Positions 24,171-35,047 of a DNA stretch of 64,000 nt are shown here, one piece after another. This DNA comes from Tomocerus qinae (Eukaryota; Arthropoda; Collembola; Entomobryomorpha; Tomoceridae): positions 186,001 through 250,000 of the forward strand of contig JAECZT010000009.1 of the NCBI GenBank assembly GCA_020055645.1, written 5' to 3'. Each line of letters begins with the position of its first letter. Positions within the stretch are counted from its first letter, which is position 1. The position numbers and the translations under genes were made by a program. The notes beneath the pieces were generated by a model. It worked only from the letters and a program-made list of their open reading frames with translations. It did not search any database and was not told the DNA's origin.

Positions 24171-25004
24171 TCAGTTAGCAAGTAAGTAAATAACGCATTT
24201 TTCTATTATTTTAGAAACTATTGTCAGAATTGCGACAGGCCTATAGTCACTTACATCATTAGGTATCTCAATTTTATTTACCGGAATAATTTTCGATATT
24301 TTTAGGTTTTCGCTTACATAATTATCATTAATGCTATGGTTTATAATATTAAGTAGAGAGTATTGAACATTTGTACTTTGTAATAGGTACTTCATATAAG
24401 TGGGACACAGATTCAGGTAGTCATGGGACCTTGAATTTTTCTTTTTGATCATTTTCCACGCCAATTGCAGCTCGTTTACAGACACTTTGTCTATTTGAAA
24501 TGTACTGGTCACCTTAGGTAAGCTAGGGTGCATTGTTACAAGACAGGAATCAACACCGCTCTCAGGTAATGTACATACGTCTACAAAGTAGTTGTTTAAG
24601 GTTTCGGCTTGGATTTCAATTTTATTATTAGTTTTTTGCTTTCCTATTGTCACTATATTTTTGAGTGCAGCATGTACCCCTATCGTTTCTACTTGATAAT
24701 TCGTGTAATTTTTTGTGTCAATTTTAATTGCCTTCTTGAGGGTTTTATTAAAATTTGATACAATTTCTTTATTCTTTTTATTAGGGCATTTTTTATATAT
24801 TTTGTATGCTATATTACGTTTCCTTTTTAAATCACGAGTCTCCTTTGAGAGGTGTTTACGAATCCCAGTATTTTTGATTTTTATATTTTTATAGGGTGCG
24901 AATGTATTTAGTCCTAATAATATGTTATTGGCTAAACCAAGGTACTTTAAATACGACGTAACAAGGTACGCTGATAGTGGGGATTGAAATTCACTCAAAA
25001 CCAC
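24171..25004 (-). pseudogene. CR1/L2-like LINE reverse transcriptase, N-terminal part only
   Basis: Minus-strand continuation of the LINE whose endonuclease is at 25135-25947. It carries the connector (RKHLSKETRDLKRKRNIAYK, WKMIKKKNSRSHDYLNLCP) and the first RT blocks, ending at DYRPVAILTIVSKIIEK near 24190. The palm with YADD and everything downstream is absent: the sequence changes after about 24171. LINE copies normally lose their 5' end, so loss of the 3' part points to a later deletion or insertion. Confidence 0.75.
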
Positions 25005-25119
25005 TTACGGGGGAAATGTACAGGCGTCCCCATGCCATTGATGCTCTATGGCTCCTTACCTTTTGATCCCCATTAGTGGTTCTCAGAGATTTTTTAAAAA
25101 AACTATAAGCGTACCTTGT
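24961..25119. mobile_element. 159-bp MITE, TA target duplication, inside the LINE
   Basis: ACAAGGTACGCT at 24961-24972 is repeated inverted at 25108-25119, flanked on both sides by TA (24959-24960, 25120-25121). An inner pair (GTGGGGAT and ATCCCCAT) extends the inverted structure. Size, ends and TA duplication fit a Tc1/mariner-type non-autonomous element. It lies between the endonuclease and RT parts of the LINE. Confidence 0.75.
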
Positions 25120-25134
25120 TAGGTCGCCATGGTT

Positions 25135-25947
25135 TCAGCTACCTTGGGCTAAACTGTCAACTTTTACATCGAGTGTACTATTTTCGTGAATTATATTATC
25201 GCATTGATCCATAAAATCTATTACATTAGCCTTTGTCTTTTCATTTATTTTACGTACTGATATAATTTTTTTAGTTTGCTTTTGTTTAGGGAAATTAATG
25301 ATCGCATTAACTAGATCGTGGTTAGCTAGACCTTTGTCCTCAACGCTTACACTTATATTATCCTCATTGTAATTACTTATAAATAAATCTAGTATTGCAT
25401 CTCTTCTAGTAGTGGTTGTTACGAATTGCTTAAAGGAATAATTATTCAGTAGTCTATTAAATCTTAACATTAGCCCTTTTATATATTTGTCATTTAAATT
25501 AAAGTCACCCATAATAAAAATTGGCTTATTTATATCATTTAGTTCCGTTAATATCATGTCAAAGGACACAAAATCATTGTCTAATGTTTCCTTGTCATAT
25601 ATTGGGCTACGATATATACAAACTATAACACAGGACTTATTATAATTATGTTGAGCTACGATGTCAGAAAATTCGATATTATTATTTAAATTTAATAGCT
25701 CATTTTTGAATTTGTACTCTTTGTGTTTGTAGCTATTTTTTATGATAAATGAAATACCCCCATTACCTTTATACATACGGTCCTTCCTTATAATTTCGTA
25801 TCCATTAAAAACCGGAGATAGAATACCTTGTTTTAGGAATGTTTCCGTTAAACATAACACATCGTAGTTTTCGAAGCACAAGATGTCATTAACCAAGTGT
25901 AACTTATTCCGCACAGATTTTATATTCACATGAGCTATATTTAACAT
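25135..25947 (-). pseudogene. CR1/L2-like LINE endonuclease domain
   Basis: Apurinic-type endonuclease (EEP family) that would nick target DNA to prime LINE reverse transcription. Seen in order: AHVNIKSVRNK (catalytic Asn), LCLTETFL (Glu), IVCIYRSP, FIMGDFNLN (Asp/Asn), ILDLFISN, and NHD (ANHDLV) where most relatives have SDH. The frame ends in a TGA near 25132, before the MITE and the RT segment, so the ORF2 is already broken here. The reading frame itself is intact over 270 codons. Confidence 0.8.
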
Positions 25948-25992
25948 CTTGTGTGGTTTGTTTTCAATTTGAGGCAGATTTTCGGTAAATTG

Positions 25993-26346
25993 TCAGTCAT
26001 AATTTTCTTGTTGTAGGACGTCCATCGGTTGACTAAAGGTAGCAGCATTCGTCTTCTTTCTAGTCATGTCCCCGTACAAATTGAGTTTCTCCAGTTTTCC
26101 GTTGATAACGTAGTAAGTTATTCCATCTACGATTATGCTGTTTTTATTATAATCAATTTTTGGTATCATGCCGCAGTTATATGCTTCCTTTTGTTTTTCT
26201 CTGAGGAGATGTCTGGCTTTTCTGGTATTGACTGGTAAATCTTCATTAATAAAGATGCGTTCCTCTGAATTCTTAAGGTTTTGCCTCGAAGAGAATACAA
26301 GATATTTTACGTTACTAAGAATTTGATAATTTGCTTTAAAATTCAA
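25993..26346 (-). pseudogene. C-terminal part of LINE ORF1
   Basis: 117 codons in the position of ORF1, 45 bp upstream of the endonuclease. ERIFINEDLPVNTRKARHLL followed by a short basic stretch and ITYYVINGKLEKL resembles the C-terminal tail of CR1/L2-type ORF1 proteins. The preceding part is missing: sequence to the right of 26346 belongs to the inverted arm of the composite unit. Confidence 0.55.
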
Positions 26347-27544
26347 TAAAAGTGGGAGATAGTTTCTTTACGTTAAATCATTCACGATAAAATGGTTTTA
26401 TTCCAATGGGAAAAGTGATTTTATCCGGATAAGATGTATTTCATCCGGAAAAAACGGTTATTAATAGTAATAAATGAAATAAATAAAAATTGGTTTAATA
26501 AAAGAAATGGTTAAGGAGGCTCTCCACGTCTTCATAGCAACCACACGGGCCCAACGATATCAATGATCCAGGTACCGTCGTTTGTTCCTCGAAAGTCCAG
26601 GATTCCAAAAAGAAAGTCGCTTAAAAATCGGCCTTAACCTTCGGAAGGAATAAAGCCATATGTAAAACATTTTTTAACATGCATTTAGATAGTGGTTGCT
26701 ATGCAGGCGTGTTTGGAGAGCCTACTTGAATAAAAGAAACAAACAGTTATATAGCTCATTTTTTTATGAATGATTATTTTTTAAAGGTTATCTGAATAAG
26801 TTGATAATCGTATGAAAAAGGGCAGACATGGTTTAAATTATGCAATGCATTGAACCTTAAACATTTCTCAATGATAAAAAATTAACTGTAGTATAGTCTA
26901 CCCTACCCTCTAAGTTTTAAAATAAAATGTTATTCTAAACATTAATTAAACAATCCTAGTCACAGTTGCAGTATCCGGAAAGGGACGTGTCGACAAATTG
27001 GATAAATGGTTTTTGTCCAATGGGAGAAGTGATTTTATCCGGATAAAATGTATTTCATCCGGACAAAACGGTTATTCCTAGTGGACGAAATGGTTTTACT
27101 AGTCCACCCTAAGATTTTGAGATTCCGAAATATTGAGTTATTTTTTTAAAATTTTTTGTAAATTCAATTGTCGGGTCCGGTGGCGTCGGTAGTCGGGTGG
27201 GGTGGTTGTGGTTGTCGGGTCCGGTGGTGTCTGTAGTCGGGTGGGGTGTCGTCGGGTGTCGGGTCCTGGGGCGTCGGTTGTCGGGTGCGGTGGCTTTGGT
27301 TGTCGGGTAGGGTGGTGTCGGCTGTCGGGTACTGTGCCGTCGGTTGTCGGGCAGAAGGGATGAGCCGTTGTAATGAATGGCTGGTTGATCGGTAAAAGAG
27401 TATAATGTTTAATCGTTGTTTAAAAATATAATTTGCTTCTGCCCTGTTATTTATTTACATCAATTGATATCGTTTCTCATTTTCAGGAATCCAATTATAG
27501 ATACATATTACATTGAGTTTCTTGATAGGCTAGATAACTGCTAC

Positions 27545-27785
27545 ATCATCATCAGTCGTACATAGGCATTGTATTTGCCAAGTTTGGTCAATATCCGTCT
27601 TTGTGTTCGAAAGTTATCGCGGGTACGGACGGACGGACGGACGGACGGACGGACGGACAGACTGTGCAATTCTATAAGCTGCCTTATTCAGGCGAGCTAA
27701 AACCTACAGCAAGCCATAACAGAAGTTCGCCTGAGTAAAGGGGACCGTGTACAAATTTTGGTTGTTATAATAATAGAAATAAATT
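27545..27785 (+). mobile_element. GTCY-microsatellite module (HINE/DINE-like), copy 1
   Basis: Contains AAGTTATCGCGGG, eight GGAC units (27627-27658; GTCC on the other strand), TCTATAAGCTGCCTTATTC and then an imperfect long hairpin (CCTTATTCAGGCGAGCT .. AGTTCGCCTGAGTAAAGG). This order and a GTCY microsatellite are typical of Helentron-associated interspersed elements in arthropods. The family name is inferred. Confidence 0.55.
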
Positions 27786-27834
27786 TATTTTGATTATCAA
27801 AGTAAGCACTAATTCAAACTAGTTTAATATAATT

Positions 27835-28130
27835 CATAATCAATTTTGATTTTCTTTTGATTTTCATAGTCAGCATTAATCAATTTTGATTTTCTGGGGA
27901 TTTTTATAGTCAACATTAATGTACTTTGATTTTCTGTTGAATTTTATAGTCAACATTAATGTACTTTGATTTTCTGTTAATTTTTATAGTCAACATTAAT
28001 GTACTTTGATTTTCTGTTGATTTTTATAGTCAACATTAATGTACTTTGATTTTCGTTTGATTTCTAAAGTCAACGTTAATGTAATTTGATTTTCTGCTGA
28101 TTTTTATAGTTAACATTAATGTACTGACAG
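27835..28130 (-). repeat. 40-bp satellite, left block
   Basis: About seven units with CAACATTAAT at 27911, 27951, 27991, 28031 and onwards, period exactly 40 bp. It is the reverse complement of the larger block at 35330-35960, so the two lie in opposite orientation on either side of the LINE. Confidence 0.9.
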
Positions 28131-28424
28131 ATTTTATTTGATATAGGTAAATGTTTTTCCCGATGGCTTCCAAAATGCCATTTCCCTGTCTCTACATGTG
28201 GGGAATGTCAATGGCAACAAACAACTTTCAGGAAAAAAATCATTTTTGACCCTGTCAGTAGTTATATGAAAAAAACCTCTTAAAAAGGAAAGCCAAATAA
28301 CTTTTGAATCCCTGGGCGGATTTTGATGAAACTTGGTATGGAGAACCACCATAAGTATATCTCCAGAGGTATTTTGAAAGAGCAATAACGTTCCAGTTTT
28401 TCGATTTCAAAAGACCCGGCCTAC

Positions 28425-28510
28425 AGAGTTTAAAACCTACAGCAAGCCGTAACAGAAGCTCGCCTGAGTAAAGGGGACCGAGTTTGCACATTTTGGTTGT
28501 AATAATAATA
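28425..28510 (+). repeat. Module fragment, copy 2
   Basis: AAAACCTACAGCAAGCCGTA, CAGAAGCTCGCCTGAGTAAA and CACATTTTGGT repeat the end of the GTCY module at 27700-27780 without the microsatellite. The stretch 28510-29010 holds no supported gene. Confidence 0.6.
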
Positions 28511-29029
28511 GAAATACATTTATTTGAATTATTAAAGTAAAATTGATTAATATTGATTATGTACAATAATGGATTAATATTGTCTATCAAATGAAATCGT
28601 CATGCTTTGTTAAACAAAAGCACATTTAAATTTTCAATTTAATCTTTTGTTCCCTCGTTATTCGAATATGTTAACCAATAATTTGGCAATTAATACTATA
28701 TTAATCCAAGTTATATAAGAGCAGAAATTCATGTTTGACAAGCATACAGATTTATTTTGGTCTGTATTTTACAACCATTACAAATATTTCAACAAGTTTT
28801 CAACAAAAGCGGCATTATGGCAATCAACAGTAAAACCGAAGATTAAAGAACATATTTTTTCGGCTGTTATTTGCGAACCGTTAGACATATTTTGTCAACA
28901 ATCAATAGGGATCGTTACAAGCCTATAGACAACGTTTTTGCCAAATTTGGTCGAATTCCGTCAATTCCTTCCTAGATTAACCTAGATTAATTTAATTCAT
29001 AATTTAATAAAAAAACCTACAGCAAGCCG

Positions 29030-29041
29030 TAACAGAAGCTC
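29030..29041 (+). repeat. Target duplication of the LINE, left copy
   Basis: AACAGAAGCTC at 29031-29041 recurs at 35147-35157. Read together, the two flanks recreate a third copy of the module AACAGAAGCTC|GCCTGAGTAAA, so the LINE inserted in that module. Confidence 0.8.
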
Positions 29042-29557
29042 TCTGATGACGGCGCGAGTTTTGAAGGAAGCAGTAAGATAGATTTTTGCTCCACAAACTT
29101 CGTTTAAATAATTAAAAAAGTGACAATTAGGTCAAATGGAAAAGGAGACGGATGTCGGTGTGGCCAACTTGGGGACTCCCCGAAGGTAAGTGACACACCG
29201 ATTTTTCGGACTCCTCTCATAAAAGTTAAAAAAACGAGGTTAGGAAGAGAGGACCTCATGGTACTTCTCTTCCCTGTATATATTATAGCAATAGGAATGT
29301 GCGCAAGCGATATTACTTGTGATTTTGCTTGCACACATTCAAACAATATTGCTATTGTGATAAAATATGCCGACAATATTATCATTATTTTTATTAATTG
29401 TAGTAGTAGTAGTGGTAGTGGTGGTAGTAGTAGTGGTGGTAGCAGTAGTAGTAGTTTTAAGAGAAAAAAATACAGTAATGAGTGGCAAATAAAATATAAA
29501 TTTACCTTTTCTTTTTTATTTACACCATTCTGCACAAGGATGTGATGGGAGGAGGAG

Positions 29558-30640
29558 ATGTTGCAAGAGGGCCTCAGCAACCCGGGTGACCAGATGGAGG
29601 TGGTCACAGAGGAGCTGGAAAAGACCCTCTTAACAGAAGAAAGTGAAGAGGAGGAGGAAAAATCAAATCCTCCTACCTCCACCGACAATCCTGAGGTGCA
29701 GATTGCAACGATGGACACTGGGGAGGCCACAGCAGCGGCGACTCCCATTTTAACAGTAACACCGCTTGGAGGAGAAAGAAAGAAATTAAGTGGGGGTCGG
29801 AAGCGGACCCTCCGGAATGAGCGGCGCAGGGCGGCTGGCTTGCCGGCCATACCTCGCCGCTTACCTGTTGGGGCTAATCCTTCCCCCACACAACAACAAA
29901 AAATTGTGGAAGGGCCGTCAGGGGCGGGAGCACCAGGGGTGACTGTCGCCGGGAAGAAACGGGAGAGGGAAATGGACGGAGGGCCTAGCGGGGTGACTCC
30001 TCCGAATAAACAAAAGAAAGCAACAGACGGTGGAAACTCGAGAGGCACTCCTATCTGTGAACACATGGTAGTGGTCACAGATAGAGAGAACTCAGATATT
30101 TCCACCGTTTTGTTGGAGGAGTTGAAAGATTTCCTCCAGCAAAAAATGATCGAGTACCAGGGACTGGACCTAGTGGGGGCGATCCTGGGGAAACCCTGGA
30201 TTTACCTCGGGTGGGGACAGATCCCGTGTGGAACAGTAGAGGGGCAGAAATGGGTCATAGACCAAATTGGTAATTTCAGGGGCGGCTTGCTAAAGGGCTG
30301 GGAGGGGGAACCAAGATCAAATTGTGATTTTTACACAACTTGGGCCCCTAAGCCAGCTAATGCACCGAACCTGACTTTGATATTCGGAAATATCAACAAA
30401 ATGAACGCGGGGATCTGCGCCAGGGCCGCACCTTTTGACTACGCCCTGGTGGGAAAACCACGTTGGGTAAATAGGGCCCCCTCAGCGGGGGGCTATATTT
30501 ACAAAATGTGGATTGAGCAAGAGTTTTTCGATTTGCTCAAAACAGCGAATGCAGGGCAGCAAAGGGTAACTCTTCAGAGCCTCTGGATGAAACTCAACTT
30601 CAATGTTGGGGGTCTTCTTGGGGCTGTGAAGAGGAACTAA
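29558..30640 (+). CDS. LINE ORF1 protein (DUF4780-like)
   Basis: 360 residues, intact. It has an acidic N-terminus (TEESEEEEEK), a Pro/Gly/Arg-rich basic middle (RKRTLRNERRRAAG) and a folded C-terminal half from about residue 165 (MVVVTDRENSD, KPWIYLGWGQIPCGTVEGQK, WAPKPANAPN) resembling the DUF4780-type domain found in insect LINE ORF1s. No CCHC knuckle is seen. In such elements ORF1 binds the RNA and forms the transposition particle. The start at 29558 is the first in frame; the next ATG is 12 codons in. ORF2 begins 750 bp downstream. Confidence 0.75.
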   Translation: MLQEGLSNPGDQMEVVTEELEKTLLTEESEEEEEKSNPPTSTDNPEVQIATMDTGEATAAATPILTVTPLGGERKKLSGGRKRTLRNERRRAAGLPAIPRRLPVGANPSPTQQQKIVEGPSGAGAPGVTVAGKKREREMDGGPSGVTPPNKQKKATDGGNSRGTPICEHMVVVTDRENSDISTVLLEELKDFLQQKMIEYQGLDLVGAILGKPWIYLGWGQIPCGTVEGQKWVIDQIGNFRGGLLKGWEGEPRSNCDFYTTWAPKPANAPNLTLIFGNINKMNAGICARAAPFDYALVGKPRWVNRAPSAGGYIYKMWIEQEFFDLLKTANAGQQRVTLQSLWMKLNFNVGGLLGAVKRN

Positions 30641-30671
30641 CAACTAATATTAACCTAACACTAACATTTAT

Positions 30672-31412
30672 ATGAATAACTTTTTCCGAATGGCAACAGG
30701 CAGTCCATGTCATGTTGTTATGATGGATTTCAAAAGAAAATTGCTTGGGGCTGGCAATGTGAGGAAGACCATTCAATGTTTACCTCACGTCAACCTAAAG
30801 CAGACAGGCGAAAAGCCAAAAACACAAAAGCATTGTAAGCCTAATAATGTTTTTATTTACAGGAAACTGGTGAACCTTAAGCCGAATGCGGAGATCCGGA
30901 GGCGGCCAATAGGTATATACCGACTTCTAGAGATTTCGAGGAGGCTGCTGTTGGTCGTAGTCAGGAGATATCTGCCGACCACGGGGGACAGGGGACGGTG
31001 GCTCACCCTTGATTGTGGTGGACCGCTACCTGCTGCCGACGGTGTGAGGTGGAGACCGAATGACAGAGATTGGCGGCGGCGGTTTTCGAAGTTTTTAGCC
31101 ATCAAAAACTACATACGTGTGGGGCTATTAGCCCGGGTTCTTAACTTAATGCGGCGACTAAACAAGCCCCACACTATGAAACTATGCGTGCCACTACCTG
31201 GGGGAATTCGTCTTCTTGCTGGAGTAAGAACCACGAGTATGGTCCAGGACTGCGCATGCACATACGAATATTGTTTCCGAACAATCAAATCTAAACCAAG
31301 GCTACCGACGGAAGTTCAACTTCTGAGGCGGCAAACATATATTATATCCAACAAAGTAGATAGCAGACATCGGAGGTTGGTGGTAGTAGTGAAGGTTTGG
31401 GATGTCTTCTGA
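30672..31412 (+). CDS. Open frame between LINE ORF1 and ORF2, status uncertain
   Basis: A 246-codon open frame that fills the unusually long gap between ORF1 and ORF2 and overlaps the start of ORF2 by 16 nt. It is rich in Arg and Leu and has no domain I recognise. It could be a genuine extra protein, a remnant of an ORF1 C-terminus, or chance: the region is GC-rich, which lowers stop frequency. Not similar by eye to ORF1 or ORF2. Confidence 0.3.
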   Translation: MNNFFRMATGSPCHVVMMDFKRKLLGAGNVRKTIQCLPHVNLKQTGEKPKTQKHCKPNNVFIYRKLVNLKPNAEIRRRPIGIYRLLEISRRLLLVVVRRYLPTTGDRGRWLTLDCGGPLPAADGVRWRPNDRDWRRRFSKFLAIKNYIRVGLLARVLNLMRRLNKPHTMKLCVPLPGGIRLLAGVRTTSMVQDCACTYEYCFRTIKSKPRLPTEVQLLRRQTYIISNKVDSRHRRLVVVVKVWDVF

Positions 31413-32473
31413 TGATAGATAGGCCTAATAGGGGACATACCACCGACTCCGATGATGTGAATTTTCTTCAAATCAATCTACAGCATTGTCAAGCAGCCAC
31501 TTCACTTTTGTTGAGGGAAGAGCTGGGACAATCATATGCAATATTGATCCAGGAACCATATGTCTATAGGGGTGGGGTGAGGGGACTAAATCGGAAGGTA
31601 AAATTGCATGCCTTCGATGGGCCACAAAACCCACGGGCATGCATTGTCACTTCCCCTAATTTGGTTACCTGGCCACTTGTGGACTTTTGGAACAGGGACT
31701 TAATAGCCATTAAGATAAAAGTAGGGGGGCAAGATGTAGTGCTGACATCTGCCTACCTACCATATGAAGAGGCCATTCCCCCAAATCGGTTGGGCGACCT
31801 TGTCGACCACTGCACACAAAGAGGATGGCCTATTTTAATTGGCAGCGATGCCAATGCTCATAATGAAATCTGGGGAAGTTCTGACACAAATGACAGGGGA
31901 AGAGCTTTCCTAGAGTTCATTACAATAGCAAACCTCAATATTGCAAATAAGGGACACACTCCTACGTTTGTAACGACTAGACGCAAGGAAGTCATAGATG
32001 TTACGCTGGCATCGGATGAACTTGTGGACAGCATTGCGGGATGGGAAGTGGAGTTGAAAGACTCTCTCTCTGACCACAGATATATCAGATGGAGAATGAA
32101 CCTTGGCAAAAGGGTACCCATCTGCTATAGAAATCCGAGGAAAACTGACTGGGACTTGTATACCAGAGAGGCTCAGAAAAGACTGAAACTCCTGGGAACA
32201 AGCGAAATCAAAACTATTGCAGAACTGGATGGCTGTGTAGAGGACGTAACAAATGCGTTACTAATAGCCTTTTATAAGTCATGCCCAGAAAAAACAATTA
32301 CAAGAAAACATTATGTTGCATGGTGGTCTTCTGAACTAACGCGTCTGAGAAAAAAGTACCGGGGCTTACAAAGAAAGCTTTTTGGACTCGAGGGAGGAAA
32401 AACAAAAAAAAGCACTGAGATCTGCAAAACGAGACTCTTGGAGGACGTTTTGCGAATCAGTGACGGAAACTAG
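31397..32473 (+). pseudogene. LINE ORF2 part 1: endonuclease
   Basis: EEP endonuclease that nicks the insertion site. Motifs: FLQINLQHCQAA (Asn), ILIQEPYVYRG (Glu), LTSAYLPYEE, ILIGSDANAHNEIWG (Asp/Asn), VIDVTLAS and LSDHRYIRW (Asp-His). All catalytic residues are present. The frame leaves the true coding line near 32395 in an A-rich run (AAAACAAAAAAAAGC): the RT continues in another frame, which opens at 32382. The codons after about 32400 in this frame are out of frame. Confidence 0.85.
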
Positions 32474-34760
32474 AACAGCATCAAGAGTCAGTAAAATCCT
32501 CCTTAAAGACAATAGTAGGTCATTAGGACCGCTAGAGTTGGAGAATGGGACTCTAACGGAGTCAATGGATGAATCACTGCAGTTGCTGCTGAGGGCCCAC
32601 TTTTCACCAGACCCTGATTCGGAGTGGGTGGATCGGGGACATCAGTACAGCTGTAGCTCTACCATTGATAATATTGTAACAAAAGAAAATATCTCAAATG
32701 CAATTAGGACGTTTGGGCCATACAAGTCAGCAGGTGGGGATAAAATAACTCCTGCCATGATGCAGTATGTGACCAACGAACTAAGCGCGCATTTACAACG
32801 TATATTCAAAGCAAGTCTTGCTTTGGGTTACATCCCATCTATTTGGCGTACAACGAAAGTTGTGTTTTTGCCAAAACCTGGTAAATCGAGTTACCAAAAG
32901 ACAAATGCATGGAGGCCAGTCTCCCTAACATCCTTTCTACTTAAGCGTCAAGAAAGGCTGGTCGACGGAGAACTAAGAACAGGCCTCCTAATGCAGAAAA
33001 TGACCGACTGCAATCAATATGCTTACATTAAGGGCGTCTCTACCGATGCGGCACTTCATCAGTTGGTTGCTAGGATAGAGTATGCACTTAAAAGTAAGCA
33101 AATGGCTCTAGGAACCTTCCTAGATATTGAAGGGGCCTTCAGTCATGCAACGTTTAAAGCAATAACAGAGGCCCTACACAGGGAGGGAATCGATTTGTGC
33201 CTGATTCGATGGATTGAGCGCATGTTGATAGACCGCACTGTGGAGGCTAATTTTGATGGAGCTCAGCAATTCAGAGTAGTAGAACGAGGGTGCCCACAGG
33301 GGGGAGTCCTCTCACCGCTGTTGTGGAACCTTGTTATCCTGGAGTTGCTTGAGGAGCTGGAAAGACTGCAATCTGTACACAAGCAGGCCTATGCAGACGA
33401 CTTAACTACACTCCAAATTGGTTTTGACCAAAGTACTGTTAGAGACCTCTCCCAAAGGGCGCTAACAGTGACGGACAACTGGTGTAAAAGGAGATCACTG
33501 TCTATCCATCCAGATAAGATTGAAGTCATCCTTTTCACCACGAATAGAAATATAAAGATGAAGCCTCTTACACTAGGGGATAAATCTATTCCATTTAAAA
33601 CCGAAGTGAGGTATCTAGGAGTTGTCTTGGACAGTAAATTAACCTGGAAGCCCCACTGCGAATTAAAAGCCAAGCAAGCACAAGCGAAGCTATTTCAATG
33701 CAGAAGGGCCTTGGGTAAATCCTGGGGACTTTCTCCCAAAACTACAAGTTGGCTGTACACTGCTGTGGTGAGACCAGCCCTGGCCTACGGCATTGGAGTT
33801 TGGATTACTGCAGTGGATAATGGACAACGAATGAAAATACTAGGAGCAGTACAGCGCACAGCATTACTAATGACGACAGGTGCTATGCGCAGTACTCCCA
33901 CAGCGGCATTGGAATGCATTGTAGGTATTCCACCGTTGGACATCTATTTGAAAGAAATGGCAGTGTCAATATCGGCCCGATTGCGCAACACTGGGCAGTG
34001 GTTGTATTGGCAAGGTCGAGGCAGTAGTAATCGCATAAACCATGTGGATTTACTAACAAAACTCTGGGGTGAGATTCCTGGATTAGGACTTCCATGGGAA
34101 GCAATTCCAAAGGCGGGGCTGACCAGAAATCACCTTCAGACATGGACGGGGGTCGATGAGTCATTCGACGTGAAAATGATTCTGGAACCATCAGACAGGC
34201 GTGCAATATGCTATACTGATGGGTCTAGAATCAACGAACATACAGGATCGGCTGCAGTGCTCTTTCTGCCGGATGGGGTGCAAGAAATTGTACAGCCACT
34301 TGGGAGTTACAGTACTGTCTTCCAATCGGAAGTATATGCTATAATGATGGCCGTAAATGGACTAATCGACAAAGATTGGGACAATGAGGCCGTAATTTAT
34401 AGCGACTCAAGGAGTGCCATTCAAGCGCTGAGAGCAGATACCACCGTGTCTGCCTTAGTTCTTGAGTGCTCTCAAACAATAGCAAGAGCAAATGGAAACA
34501 TTACTCTGCACTGGGTACCCAGTCATAATGGTATACCAGGTAACGACCATGTCGATGAATTAGCGAAAGAAGCGGCTGGGACTACACCTTGTGGGCCTGA
34601 GCCGTTTCTGCCGCTCTCAACAAAATGTTTGAAAACAATGATTGGGAGCTGGGCCTTGGCTCAGCATTCCAAAACCTGGAAGGAGAGGAATGACTGTCGA
34701 CAGACAAAAATTTTTCTGCCCACTCCTAGGAGGGGATCAGCAAATACTGTCGAAGTCTAA
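32382..34760 (+). pseudogene. LINE ORF2 part 2: reverse transcriptase and RNase H
   Basis: True coding starts near 32400. RT blocks in order: KVVFLPKPGK, NAWRPVSLTSF, GTFLDIEGAFSH (first Asp), RGCPQGGVLSPLLW, QAYADDLT (catalytic YADD intact) and VRYLGVVLDSKLTWK. RNase H follows: CYTDGSRINEHTGSA, FQSEVYAIMMA (Glu), VIYSDSRSAIQAL (Asp) and HWVPSHNGIPGNDHVDELAK. All RNase H catalytic acids are present. The frame ends at 34760, and the C-terminal tail continues in another frame from about 34735, so one more single-base change occurred there. Confidence 0.9.
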
Positions 34761-35047
34761 AAAAGGAGTCTTTACGGGCTCTCGTACATATGGTTACAGG
34801 TCATGGTTACCTAGCAAAGCATGTAAAGAACATCAGTGGGCAGGGGTCTGCTCTTTGTCCACATTGTGGCTTAGAGGATGAGACACCGGTTCACCTGGTG
34901 GCATTTTGCCCGCGATACGCAATGGTAAGGAACTTGTATACGGGTTACTGCGTGATTCCGACTAACACACTCTCTGAGATACCCTTTTCTTCAATGCTAA
35001 GGTTCTATATCATGGCTAGTCGAAAAGAAAGGTTAACCCTACAGTAA
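34735..35047 (+). pseudogene. LINE ORF2 part 3: C-terminal zinc-finger tail
   Basis: The tail reads LKKESLRALVHMVTGHGYLA, then CPHCGLEDETPVHLVAFCP, a C-x2-C-x8-H-x4-C pattern typical of the C-terminus of RNase H-bearing LINE ORF2 proteins. It is shifted relative to the RT frame. It ends at the TAA at 35045-35047, about 100 bp before the AACAG-repeat tail. Confidence 0.75.

Larger units (their letters stand above)
18995..27366. mobile_element. 8.4-kb composite unit with 0.9-kb inverted arms
   Basis: The left arm (18995-19950) is the reverse complement of the right arm (26465-27366). Shared landmarks are GGCTCATCCCTTCT at the outer end, CCGACA-rich repeats, TTTTGTCCGGATGAAAT repeats and AAGACGTGGAGAGCC at the inner end. 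GTTGTA at 18989-18994 and 27367-27372 is a candidate 6-bp target duplication, with a 3-nt offset at the left end. The interior is a nest: a minus-strand DUF7869-type transposon, a CR1-like LINE fragment and a MITE. No own transposase is visible. Polinton-class elements also have long arms and 6-bp duplications, but no Polinton gene is present. Confidence 0.7.

Noticed and set aside
18995..27366. Complete Polinton/Maverick
   Set aside because: Long arms and a possible 6-bp duplication fit, but there is no DNA polymerase B, integrase, packaging ATPase or capsid gene.
29104..30105. 333-codon minus-strand open frame
   Set aside because: Lies antisense to LINE ORF1 in a GC-rich stretch; no motif, and the plus strand has the recognisable ORF1.
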